Source of the DNA: Pseudorhodoferax sp. Leaf267
Lineage (GTDB): Bacteria; Pseudomonadota; Gammaproteobacteria; Burkholderiales; Burkholderiaceae_C
DNA: 64,000 nucleotides
NCBI RefSeq assembly: GCF_001422405.1
Contig: NZ_LMMV01000021.1
Span: forward strand, 858 to 64,857
Direction: 5' to 3'
The notes under the pieces were generated by a model. The model worked only from the letters and a program-made list of their open reading frames with translations, searched no databases and was not told the DNA's origin. Position 1 is the stretch's first letter; the number at the start of each line of letters is the position of its first letter. A program made the position numbers and the translations under genes. Positions 41,732 to 49,665 of this stretch are shown piece after piece.

Positions 41732-42694
41732 TCAGCGCAGCTCCAGGTCTTGCAGCAAGTCGACCGTCACGGCCTCTTCTGCAATCGCCAGACCGCAGCG
41801 CTGCATGGCCGGCGACAGGTCGTCATCCCAGCGCGCGGGCACTGAGGCATCCGACAGCTCGCGCTCCTCACGCCGTGCCGATTCCACCGCAGCGGCATAG
41901 TCGACAACGCCCATGCGCCAGGGCTGCGCTGGCCAGCTACGCAACACATGGTTGGCAATGTGGATGCCAGGCCAGTCGAAATCGCCGTGGTAGCGCAACA
42001 GCGCACCGGCCTGCGCCAGTTGCGTGAGCAGGCTGCGCTGCGCGGCGGCTGGCATGCCGTCGGTGCAGACCAGGGGCGCGCAGCGTGCGCCGAGCTGGTC
42101 CGTGGCGATGGCCAGCAGGTTGGGGTTCTCGCAGACGAAGACCTGCATGCCGGACACTACCCAGGCCGGCGGTGCGCGCAGCAGTTGGCGCAGCGACAGG
42201 CTTTCGAACACGCGCACCAGGTCGCGCAGCGTCTCGTGCACCTTGGCGGCGTCGGGCGCGGGCTCGTCGGCCAGCGTGCGCAGGGCCTGCAGGCGGTTGG
42301 CGATGTCTTCCAGCGCCACTGTCTGGAGTTCGGCACGGCGGCGCAGCGTGCGGGCGAAAGTGGCCAGCGCGGCTTCCACCGCTTCGCCGCCCTGCGAGAG
42401 CCGGTACAGGAAACGCGCGCGGTAGAAGTCGCCCAGGCTGGCGACGCGCGCCGTGTCGGGCTGCGACTGCAGGTTGCCCCATTCGCTGAGCTGGCTCAGC
42501 GCGGCCTGGATCTCCTCGATGCGCGGCGCGGGGGTGGGCCATTGGCCTTCGGCCAGCACCTCGTCGGGCCGCAGGTGCAGGCGGAACTGGCGCTTGGCGG
42601 CGGCGAAGACGTCCATCACGGCGCGGTAGAGCGCGGCCTTCTCCACGCTGACGTGGCGGAACAGGTCGGCCTGGGTATCGAACGATGCGGTCAA
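41732..42694 (-). CDS. JetA (DUF2397)-JetD (DUF2399) chimera, collapsed type III Wadjet operon
   Basis: A 320-residue frame made of two unrelated halves. Residues 10-164 (LFRHVSVEKAALYRAVMDVF, LSEWGNLQSQPDTARV, GDFYRARFLYRLSQGGEA, ALEDIANRLQAL) match the front of DUF2397/TIGR02677, the JetA part of type III Wadjet. Residues 167-320 (LSLRQLLRAPPAW, VFVCENPNLLAIA, LVCTDGMP, RYHGDFDWPGIHIA, AIAEEAVTVDLL) match the back of DUF2399/TIGR02679, the JetD nuclease, keeping E189 and D238-x-D240 of its Toprim-like site. jetB, jetC and the adjoining ends are absent. The start is TTG at 42694, overlapping the hipA stop. It is either a remnant or a re-used protein. Confidence 0.75.
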   Translation of the reverse strand: MTASFDTQADLFRHVSVEKAALYRAVMDVFAAAKRQFRLHLRPDEVLAEGQWPTPAPRIEEIQAALSQLSEWGNLQSQPDTARVASLGDFYRARFLYRLSQGGEAVEAALATFARTLRRRAELQTVALEDIANRLQALRTLADEPAPDAAKVHETLRDLVRVFESLSLRQLLRAPPAWVVSGMQVFVCENPNLLAIATDQLGARCAPLVCTDGMPAAAQRSLLTQLAQAGALLRYHGDFDWPGIHIANHVLRSWPAQPWRMGVVDYAAAVESARREERELSDASVPARWDDDLSPAMQRCGLAIAEEAVTVDLLQDLELR

Positions 42695-43932
42695 GGCACG
42701 GCCCTTGCGGCTTCGGCTGAGTAGGCCAGGCCGGCTTGCCAGGCCTCGCGCATGGCGGCTAGCGTGGGCGCGGGCACGCGCGTGTCGCCCACGGCCTCGT
42801 CCAGCGTCTGCTGCATGGCCTCGCCGATGCGCTGCAGCACCAGGCCCGGCTGTGCCACGCGGCAGACGGCACGGCCGAAGCGCAGCAACTCCACCGCGGT
42901 GGGATAGCCGCGCGTCTGCCCCTTGCCCGCGAACAGCTTGAGCGCCAGCGTGCTGTCTTCCAGCTCCGGCCCGCCGTCGTAGCGCTGGTAGCGGTAGACC
43001 GAGGTCGTGACCACGTCGAACATCGGCGCGAGCCAGAGGTCGTGCGCGCTACGGTACAGCACGCCGTAGTTCTTCAGGTGGCCGTCGCCGTTGCGCACCA
43101 TGACCGTGAACGCCACTTGCTCGAAGAAGCGCTGCAGGTCGGCCTCGGGCAGGCGCAAGAGCTTGAGCACATCGGCCACGCGCTCGTAGCTGCCGTGGTA
43201 CTTGCGGTCCGACAGCGTGTCGCGCACGCGCAGGCCCATCAGCGAGGCGATGTCCTCGAAGCCCAGGCGCTGGCCATCGGGCGCGATGTCGAAGCGGTCC
43301 AGCAACAGCAACTGGCCGTCGTGCGAGAGGTCGAAGGTGGGCGTGCGGATGCCGGCGCGCTGGGCCGCGCTCAGGCACAGGAATTCGTTGGCCGCCAGGC
43401 CCGGGTAGGCGGGCGAGCCGGCCTTCACGATGAGCGTGGGGATGGGGATCGGCACCGTAGGCCGGTCCGGCACCATGATCTTGGGCTGCATGCCGGCGAT
43501 GCCGGCGCCCGTGCTGAGGTAGGCGCGCACAAGCTCGTCGAACACGGCCGGCGTGAAGGCGGTTTCCAGCAGCGATTGGCGTGAGAGCAGGGGCGGCGGC
43601 TTCGGCGGCGTCTCGCCGGGCAAGGCGAAGCCGAGGCGCCCGATGCCGTTGGCGCCGACCAGGGCCAGCAGGTGCATGGCGCTCAAGGGCTGCTTGGGGA
43701 ACAGCTGGCGCAGCCGCATGAACAGGTCGCCCTCGGGGAGGTTCTGGTCCATCACAGGGAACAGGTCACCGTCTTCATACGTGAGCTGCTCGGGCGGCAT
43801 CAGGAGGCCCACCGAGGGCTGGGCCGTGTCGGCCGCGAGGTAGCGGAACTCGTAGCGGGACTGGCGGAGCAACTGGCCGCGCGGCTGGCCGGCGATCTGC
43901 ACGTCGAGCAGCTTGACCTTGTCAGGCAGCAT
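42691..43932 (-). CDS. hipA: HipA-family serine/threonine kinase toxin
   Basis: A 413-residue toxin kinase. HipA_N couple and HipA_C kinase parts are present. The catalytic loop is N281-G-D283-G-H285-LKN288 and the metal-binding DFG-like site is D306 in MFDVV; AGMQPKIM (147-154) is the Gly/Ser-rich nucleotide loop region. Relatives phosphorylate glutamyl-tRNA synthetase and cause growth arrest. It begins 11 bases inside hipB and its stop overlaps the start of the Jet chimera, giving a three-gene unit. Compared with E. coli HipA (440) the length is slightly short, with all core motifs present. Confidence 0.92.
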   Translation of the reverse strand: MLPDKVKLLDVQIAGQPRGQLLRQSRYEFRYLAADTAQPSVGLLMPPEQLTYEDGDLFPVMDQNLPEGDLFMRLRQLFPKQPLSAMHLLALVGANGIGRLGFALPGETPPKPPPLLSRQSLLETAFTPAVFDELVRAYLSTGAGIAGMQPKIMVPDRPTVPIPIPTLIVKAGSPAYPGLAANEFLCLSAAQRAGIRTPTFDLSHDGQLLLLDRFDIAPDGQRLGFEDIASLMGLRVRDTLSDRKYHGSYERVADVLKLLRLPEADLQRFFEQVAFTVMVRNGDGHLKNYGVLYRSAHDLWLAPMFDVVTTSVYRYQRYDGGPELEDSTLALKLFAGKGQTRGYPTAVELLRFGRAVCRVAQPGLVLQRIGEAMQQTLDEAVGDTRVPAPTLAAMREAWQAGLAYSAEAARAVP

Positions 43933-44203
43933 CGTCGTCGTCGTCTTCGGGCTTGCCGAAGCGCTGCTGCATCTCGGCCAGTGTGGGCAGGCCGGCGCTC
44001 TCCAACCGCAGCACGACGCCCATGGCGCGCAGGATGTCCATCAGCGAGGCCACGGTCACGTCGTCGCCGCGCTCCAGCCGGTGCAGCACGTCGCGGCTGC
44101 GGCCGGCGGACCGGGCGACGTCGGTGGCCTTCAGCCCGGCAGCCTTGCGGGTCTGTCGCACGGCGGCGCCCAAGTCGCTAGGGAGCCGGATGATGTCCTT
44201 CAT
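43922..44203 (-). CDS. hipB: HipB-type antitoxin and autorepressor
   Basis: A 93-residue Xre-family DNA-binding protein. The helix-turn-helix is LGAAVRQTRKAAGLKATDVARSAGRSRDVLHRLERG, followed by VTVASLMDILRAMG. The acidic C-terminal tail ends in five Asp residues (KPEDDDDD). The ATG at 44203 is preferred to a TTG at 44212. HipB neutralises HipA by binding it and represses the operon; a matching operator lies 31 bases upstream. It overlaps hipA by 11 bases. Confidence 0.92.
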   Translation of the reverse strand: MKDIIRLPSDLGAAVRQTRKAAGLKATDVARSAGRSRDVLHRLERGDDVTVASLMDILRAMGVVLRLESAGLPTLAEMQQRFGKPEDDDDDAA

Positions 44204-44233
44204 GCAAGACAATTTAGTACGAATTGCGCTATT

Positions 44234-44251
44234 TGTCCATGATCAAGGACA
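44234..44251 (-). promoter_or_regulatory. HipB-type operator and hipBA promoter
   Basis: TGTCCATGATCAAGGACA is an 18-base palindrome with 16 of 18 symmetrical positions. It has the TGTCC-N8-GGACA layout, directly comparable to the E. coli HipB operator TATCC-N8-GGATA. Reading leftward, TGGACA (-35, five of six) lies inside the site, and TAAATT serves as -10 after 17 bases, placing the start at or near the hipB ATG. Confidence 0.7.
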
Positions 44252-44262
44252 TTTTTGAAGCC

Positions 44263-45774
44263 TTAGACGTCGAATTTCACGCCCTGCGCCAGCGGCAGTT
44301 GGCGCGAATAGTTGATGGTATTCGTTGCCCGCCGCATGTAATTGCGCCAGGCATCCGACCCCGACTCGCGGCCGCCGCCGGTCTCCTTCTCGCCGCCGAA
44401 CGCGCCGCCAATCTCGGCGCCCGAGGTGCCCAGGTTGACGTTGGCAATGCCGCAGTCCGAACCCGCGGCCGAGAGGAACAGCTCGGTCTCGCGCAGGTCG
44501 TTGCCGAAGATGGCGGATGACAGGCCCTGCGGCACGGCGTTGTGCAGGGCGATGGCCTCATTGAGATCGCTGTAGCCCAGCACGTAGAGGATGGGCGCGA
44601 AGGTCTCGTGGCAGACGGTGGCGGTCTGCGCGGACATCTCGACGATGGCCGGGCGCACATAGCAGCCACCGTCGCAGCCGCTTACCGCCACGCGCTCGCC
44701 GCCATGCACCGTGCCGCCCTCGGCGCGGGCCGATTCCAGCGCGCGCTGCATGGCGGCCAAGCTGGCCTGATCGATCAATGGGCCCACCAGCGTTCCGGCC
44801 ACGCGCGGGTCGCCGATGGGCAGGCCACCGTAGGCCTTGCGCAAGCGTGCCACCAGCTCGCCGCGCAGACTCTCGTGCACGATGAGGCGGCGCGTGCTGG
44901 TGCAGCGCTGGCCGGCGGTACCGACAGCCGCGAACACGATGCCGCGCACGGCCAGTTCCAGGTCGGCCGAGGGCGTGACGATGACGGCGTTGTTGCCGCC
45001 CAGCTCCAGCAGGCTGCGGCCGAAGCGCTGCGCCACGCGTGGGCCGACTTCGCGGCCCATGCGCGTGCTGCCAGTGGCGCTGACCAGGGCCACGCGTGGG
45101 TCGTCGACGAGTTGCTCGCCCACCGCGCGGCCGCCCAGCAGCAGCTGCGACAGGCCCTCGGGTGCGTCGCTGAAGCGCTTGGCTGCGCGCTCGAAGAGGG
45201 CCTGGCAGGCCAGCGCCGTGAGCGGTGTCTTTTCGGACGGCTTCCACAGCACCGGGTCTCCGCAGACGATGGCCAGCGCGGCATTCCACGACCACACGGC
45301 GACGGGGAAGTTGAACGCGCTGATCACGCCCACCACGCCCAGTGGATGCCAGGTTTCCATCATGCGGTGGCCGGGCCGCTCGGACGCGATGGTCAGGCCG
45401 TGCAGCTGGCGCGACAGGCCGACCGCGAAGTCGCAGATGTCGACCATCTCCTGCACCTCGCCCAGGCCTTCGCTGAGGATCTTGCCGGCCTCCAGCGAGA
45501 CCAGCAGGCCCAGCGTTTCCTTCTCGGCGCGCAACTCTTCGCCCAGCAGGCGGATCAGCTCCCCACGGCGCGGGGCCGGCACGCTGCGCCACTGCAGGAA
45601 GGCCTGCTGTGCCAGCGCGATGCGGTGTGCGACCTCTTCGGCCGAGTGCGAGGGCACGTGGCCCAGCGCGCTGCCGTCGATGGGCGAGTGCACGGGCAGG
45701 TCGCCGTCGTCGTAGGCCGCATCGGGCACGCCCAGGCGTTGCAGCAGTTCACGGGTCTGTTGGTTGGGCGTCAT
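44263..45774 (-). CDS. amaB: Alpha-aminoadipic semialdehyde dehydrogenase-like (ALDH7)
   Basis: A 503-residue NAD-dependent aldehyde dehydrogenase of the ALDH7/AmaB group. The catalytic residues are E257 (LLELGGNNAVI) and C291 (GQRCTSTRR). The Rossmann site has FNFPVAVWSWNAALA and the end carries NVNLGTSGAEIGGAFGGEKETGGGRESGSDAW, typical of aminoadipate-semialdehyde dehydrogenases (AmaB, antiquitin). It would oxidise the semialdehyde from lysine or pipecolate to 2-aminoadipate. It is the last gene of an eight-gene operon, 12 bases behind the binding-protein gene, with GAGAGGAAA as ribosome binding site. Confidence 0.85.
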   Translation of the reverse strand: MTPNQQTRELLQRLGVPDAAYDDGDLPVHSPIDGSALGHVPSHSAEEVAHRIALAQQAFLQWRSVPAPRRGELIRLLGEELRAEKETLGLLVSLEAGKILSEGLGEVQEMVDICDFAVGLSRQLHGLTIASERPGHRMMETWHPLGVVGVISAFNFPVAVWSWNAALAIVCGDPVLWKPSEKTPLTALACQALFERAAKRFSDAPEGLSQLLLGGRAVGEQLVDDPRVALVSATGSTRMGREVGPRVAQRFGRSLLELGGNNAVIVTPSADLELAVRGIVFAAVGTAGQRCTSTRRLIVHESLRGELVARLRKAYGGLPIGDPRVAGTLVGPLIDQASLAAMQRALESARAEGGTVHGGERVAVSGCDGGCYVRPAIVEMSAQTATVCHETFAPILYVLGYSDLNEAIALHNAVPQGLSSAIFGNDLRETELFLSAAGSDCGIANVNLGTSGAEIGGAFGGEKETGGGRESGSDAWRNYMRRATNTINYSRQLPLAQGVKFDV

Positions 45775-45786
45775 GCGTTTCCTCTC

Positions 45787-46827
45787 TTAGCGTTCAATCG
45801 TCTTGTTCCAGCGCGCGTTCCACGCGGGCCGGTTGGCGTTGATGCTGTCCCAGTCGATCGTCACGGCGGTCTTCATCCACTCGTTGATCTTGGAGACCTG
45901 GGCGGCGCTGTCGCCGGTGGCGGGGGTCTTGGGGTTGGTCGGCAACTGGTTGCCATGCTCCAGCGCGCCAGCCTGGGCCTGTGGGGTCAGCAGAAACTCC
46001 GCGAGCTTCTGCGCCAGCTCGGGCTCGCTGTTGTTGGCGATCACGCACTGGCCGACCGTCAGCACCACCGAGCCTTCCTTGGGCTGGGCGTACTCGACCG
46101 GGATGCCCTTGTCCTTGAGCGCGGCCACGGCCGTGGGCGTGAGCGGGAAGATCGCGGCCTCGCCGGTCTGCACCATCTCGGACAGCTTGGCCGAACTGGG
46201 GATGTACTCCAGCACGTTGGGGCCGATGGTCTTGGCCCAGGCGTTGAAGCCCGGGTCCACGTTCTGGTCCGTGCCGCCCTGGATGCGGTTGAACATCAAG
46301 AAGCCATGCAGGCCGAAGGAAGACGAGGGCATGGACTGGAACACGACCTTGCCCTTGTACTTGGGGTCGGCCAGGTCCATCCACGAGGTGGGCGCGGCCC
46401 AGCCTTTTTCCTTGAACATTTTGGCGTTGTAGCCGATGCCGGTCATGCCCAGGCTCACGCCGCTGGCCATGTCGTCCTTGAAGCGGGCCGCGGGATAGAG
46501 CTCGGCCAGCGCTGGGCTGGCGCGCTGCTTCTCGCACAGGCCCATGCCGATGGCGCGCGCCATGATGCCGTCGTCCAGGAACATCACATGCATCTGCGGC
46601 TTGGCCTTGTTGGCCTGGGCCTTGGCGAGGATGTCGGACGAGGTGCCGGGCACGACGACAACCTTGGCGCCCGTGGCCTTCTCGAACGCGGGGAAGACGT
46701 GGCTCGTGTAGGTCTTTTCCATCGTGCCACCGTTCATGCCGATGTAGACCGTTTTGCCCTGCGCGAAGGCGGCGGCCGGCAGCAGGGCCGCGAGCGCGGC
46801 GGTGGCGAGGGTGGTGGTGCGGAGCAT
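45787..46827 (-). CDS. ABC transporter substrate-binding protein (PotD/PotF-like)
   Basis: A 346-residue periplasmic receptor. A signal peptide (LATAALAALLPAAAFAQG) is followed by KTVYIGMNGGTMEKTY, SSDILAKAQANKAKPQ and GVSLGMTGIGYNAK, all usual for the polyamine/opine/Fe cluster of bacterial receptors. It delivers the substrate to the two permeases encoded in the same operon. The substrate is probably a small amine or amino acid; the operon enzymes suggest a cyclic imino acid or opine. The ATG at 46827 follows AAGGAAG. Confidence 0.88.
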   Translation of the reverse strand: MLRTTTLATAALAALLPAAAFAQGKTVYIGMNGGTMEKTYTSHVFPAFEKATGAKVVVVPGTSSDILAKAQANKAKPQMHVMFLDDGIMARAIGMGLCEKQRASPALAELYPAARFKDDMASGVSLGMTGIGYNAKMFKEKGWAAPTSWMDLADPKYKGKVVFQSMPSSSFGLHGFLMFNRIQGGTDQNVDPGFNAWAKTIGPNVLEYIPSSAKLSEMVQTGEAAIFPLTPTAVAALKDKGIPVEYAQPKEGSVVLTVGQCVIANNSEPELAQKLAEFLLTPQAQAGALEHGNQLPTNPKTPATGDSAAQVSKINEWMKTAVTIDWDSINANRPAWNARWNKTIER

Positions 46828-46838
46828 GGGGCTTCCTT

Positions 46839-48002
46839 TCAACGGGTGGCGAGGGCGGGGAGGGGAGCAGGGGCCGCAACGGGTGCTGCGGGTTCGAAAC
46901 GGTCGAGCGCGAAGGCGTCGATGGGCGTGGGGCTGCGGCCGTGGCAGGCCAGCTCGGCCAGCACCTCGCCGGCCGCGGGGCCGATCTGGAAGCCCGCGCC
47001 CGCGAAGCCGAAGCCGTGGAACAGGCCGGGCACGGCGCGGCTGGGGCCGAGCACGGGCTGGCGGTCGGGCAGGTAGCCTTCGGTGCCGCTCCAGGTGCGG
47101 ATGATGTGGGCATGGCGCAGCGCCGGCAGCAGCTCGATGGCCTGGCGGCAGATGCCGGCGATGGCGCCGCGTTCGGCCCGCGCGCGGTCGGCGTCCAGCG
47201 CCACGCCGGCGCCGCCGCCCATGACCACGTTGCCGCGCGCCACCTGGCGGCAGTAGATGCCGCCGCCTTCCACGCCCAGGCTCCATCCCATGAAGTGCGG
47301 CAGCGGCTCGGTAACGGCCATGGCCGGGTGGCCGCTGGCGAGAGGAACGGCATCGCCGAAGCGTTCGGCCAGCGGGCCCGCCCAGGCGCCGGCGCAGTTG
47401 AGCAGCACGGGGGCGCGCACTTGCAGACCGGCCGTGCGCGCATGGAGCACGAAACGCTGGCCATCGTGCTCGGCTTCGTAGAGCGGCGTGCGTTCCAGCA
47501 CCTGCGCGCCAGCGGCTTCGGCGGCGCGCGCGAAAGCGGGCGAGACCAGGCGTGGGTTGGCCTGGCCGTCCTCGGGGCACAGCGAGCCGCCCTGGGCCTT
47601 GGCGCCGAGCCAGGGCGCGCGTGCGCGCAACTGGCTGGCCGACAGCATCTGCAGGCCCAGGTCGTAGTCGCGGCCCATGTCGCGGTAGCGCTCCAGCGCG
47701 GCCAGGTCGGCTTCGCTGCGCGCGATCTTGAAATGGCCGCTGCGTTCGTATTCGCCGTCGGTGCCGATGGTGGCGGCGAGACGGCCCCAGATCTGGTGCG
47801 CGCGCTGGGCCAGCGGCAGCTGCGACAGCGGCCGGCCCTGGCGCCGCACGCCGCCGAAGTTGACGCCGCTGGAGCGCGAGCCGCACAGGTCGCGCTCCAG
47901 CAGCACGACCGAGCGGCCCAGGCGGCGCAGCGCCAGCGCGGCCGAGGCGCCGACGATGCCGCCGCCGACGATGGCCACGTCGCAATCGAGGCGGCGCGTC
48001 AT
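46839..48002 (-). CDS. FAD-dependent amino/imino acid oxidase subunit (DAO family)
   Basis: A 387-residue flavoprotein. CDVAIVGGGIVGASAALALRRLGRSVVLLE is the FAD Rossmann motif, GVNFGGVRRQGR the start of the DAO fold, and GFGFAGAGFQIGPAAGEVLAEL the C-terminal flavin loop. Such subunits (HcnC, OoxB, proline dehydrogenase beta) carry the substrate-oxidising FAD and work with the two subunits encoded just upstream. It overlaps its upstream partner by four bases (ATGA) and is followed after 11 bases by the binding-protein gene. Confidence 0.87.
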   Translation of the reverse strand: MTRRLDCDVAIVGGGIVGASAALALRRLGRSVVLLERDLCGSRSSGVNFGGVRRQGRPLSQLPLAQRAHQIWGRLAATIGTDGEYERSGHFKIARSEADLAALERYRDMGRDYDLGLQMLSASQLRARAPWLGAKAQGGSLCPEDGQANPRLVSPAFARAAEAAGAQVLERTPLYEAEHDGQRFVLHARTAGLQVRAPVLLNCAGAWAGPLAERFGDAVPLASGHPAMAVTEPLPHFMGWSLGVEGGGIYCRQVARGNVVMGGGAGVALDADRARAERGAIAGICRQAIELLPALRHAHIIRTWSGTEGYLPDRQPVLGPSRAVPGLFHGFGFAGAGFQIGPAAGEVLAELACHGRSPTPIDAFALDRFEPAAPVAAPAPLPALATR

Positions 48003-49372
48003 GCGGACTCCTCTTCGACCATGGTCATGGGCAGCGGCTTGATGGGTGCCTGCCCGCGCAGTCGGCCGACCTGGTGCAGGGGCTGTGCGCTGGCGTGCGC
48101 CAGGATCTCGGCCGCGGCCGTGCCGCACATGCGGCCCTGGCAGCGGCCCATGCCGACGCGGCACAAGGCCTTGAGGCGGTTCATCTCGTCGGCGCCGCCA
48201 TCGCGCACGGTCTGGCGCAGCGTGCCGGCCGTGATGTGTTCGCAACGGCAGACCAAGAGGTCGTCGGGGGCTTGCGCAGCCCAGTCGTCGGGGAACGGGA
48301 AGGCGCGCTCCAGCCCGGCGCGAAAGCCGGTCTGGCGCGCCAGGCGGCGCTCCAAGTCTGCCGCGCGTGCGGCATCCACAGCCACGCCACGGTCCGCCAG
48401 CAAGGCCAGCGCGGCACGCTCGCCGGCCCACTCGGCCGCGTCCGCGCCCTGGATGCCGGCGCCATCGCCGGCCAGGTAGACGCCGGCCACGCTGCTGCGC
48501 CCGGCCGCGTCGCGTTCGGGCAGATGGGCACGTTGCAGGTCTGCCCAGGCGAAGCGGCAGCCCAGCAGGTCGGCCAGTTGAGTCTCGGAGCGCAGCGCGT
48601 AGCCGAAGCCCAATGCATCGCCCTCGACCTGGCGCTCGGCTTGGCCGTCGTGCCAGGCCAGGCCCTGCACGCGTGCATCGCCCAGCACGCGCAGCGGCCG
48701 CACGCCGCCGTGCAGCGCGATGCCATTCGCGCGCAGCCAAGCGACGTAGTACAGCCCCTTAGCCAGCACGGCCGGCTGGCGCGCCATGGCGGGCAGGGCC
48801 GCGACCTGGTCCGACAGCCGGGCCGTGTCCAGCACGGCCGCCACCTGGGCGCCGGCCTTGGCGTACTGGTAGGCCACGAGGTAGAGCAGCGGGCCGGTGC
48901 CCATGAAGATCACGCGCGACCCGATCGCGCAACCCTGGTACTTCAGCGCGACCTGGGCGCCGCCCAATGTGTAGACGCCGGGCAGCGTCCAGCCGGGCAG
49001 GGGCAGCACGCGGTCGGTGGCGCCGGTGGCCACGATGAGCTGCTCGAAGGGCTGGCGCCGGCTGCGCTGCGTGGGGCCGTGCAGCAGATCGAGCTGGCCG
49101 TCCGCCGCGTTCCAGACCAGGGTGTCGGGGTGGTGGTCGATCTGACCGGCCAGCGCGTCGAAGCTATGGTGCAGCGCGTCGGCGCGGCCGGACTCGAAGC
49201 CGTACAGCGTGCGGCTGGGGCGTTTGAACTGCGGCGGCTGGCGCCGGTAGATCTGGCCGCCGGCACGGGTGGCTTCGTCGATCACGACGGGCCGCAGGCC
49301 ATGCGCCACGAGCGTCTGCGCGGCGCGGATGCCGGCCGGGCCGGCGCCGACGATGACAGGCTGCTGCGTCAT
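47999..49372 (-). CDS. FAD/NAD(P)-binding electron-transfer subunit with BFD-type iron-sulfur domain
   Basis: A 457-residue protein of the HcnB/OoxA class. VIVGAGPAGIRAAQTL binds FAD and YLAGDGAGIQGADAA ends the oxidoreductase fold. The C-terminal about 80 residues carry CRCEHITAGTLRQTV and GMGRCQGRMCG, a four-cysteine BFD-like cluster site. It relays electrons from the DAO subunit. The ATG at 49372 overlaps the stop of the small ferredoxin-like gene by four bases, and its own stop overlaps the DAO gene the same way, so the three subunits are made together. Confidence 0.88.
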   Translation of the reverse strand: MTQQPVIVGAGPAGIRAAQTLVAHGLRPVVIDEATRAGGQIYRRQPPQFKRPSRTLYGFESGRADALHHSFDALAGQIDHHPDTLVWNAADGQLDLLHGPTQRSRRQPFEQLIVATGATDRVLPLPGWTLPGVYTLGGAQVALKYQGCAIGSRVIFMGTGPLLYLVAYQYAKAGAQVAAVLDTARLSDQVAALPAMARQPAVLAKGLYYVAWLRANGIALHGGVRPLRVLGDARVQGLAWHDGQAERQVEGDALGFGYALRSETQLADLLGCRFAWADLQRAHLPERDAAGRSSVAGVYLAGDGAGIQGADAAEWAGERAALALLADRGVAVDAARAADLERRLARQTGFRAGLERAFPFPDDWAAQAPDDLLVCRCEHITAGTLRQTVRDGGADEMNRLKALCRVGMGRCQGRMCGTAAAEILAHASAQPLHQVGRLRGQAPIKPLPMTMVEEESA

Positions 49373-49665
49373 TCCACCGCCCCCGGGTCGGTCAGCAGCG
49401 CCATGCCCGGCTCGATGAAGCGGGCACAGGCGCGCAGACGCTCTCCGGTATCGGTGGCGATCCAGCAGTCCTGGCAGGCGCCCATCATGCAAAAGCCCGC
49501 CCGCGGCGCTCCGCTGAATTCGTTGTGGCGCAGCCGGCCCACGTTGGTCAGCACCGCAGTCAGCACCGTGTCGCCGGCCAGAGCCGTGCAGGGCCAGCCA
49601 TCGACCAGGAAGTTCACGGGCTCCCGATCGGTCTCGGCCACGCGGCGCAGCAAAGGCGTGGTCAT
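49369..49665 (-). CDS. Small [2Fe-2S] subunit (HcnA-like)
   Basis: A 98-residue ferredoxin-like subunit. The cluster site is GFCMMGACQDCW with a distal cysteine in RLRACAR, as in HcnA and the alpha subunits of opine and proline dehydrogenases. The N-terminal FLVDGWPCTALAGDTVLTAVL is the beta-grasp part. It completes a heterotrimeric dehydrogenase with the next two genes. It overlaps the upstream permease gene and the downstream FAD gene by four bases each. Confidence 0.88.
   Translation of the reverse strand: MTTPLLRRVAETDREPVNFLVDGWPCTALAGDTVLTAVLTNVGRLRHNEFSGAPRAGFCMMGACQDCWIATDTGERLRACARFIEPGMALLTDPGAVE

Noticed and set aside
39495-44251. A complete Wadjet or other multi-gene defence system
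   Set aside because: No SMC-like JetC or DUF2398 JetB gene is present; only the fused ends of JetA and JetD remain, so an intact system is not supported.
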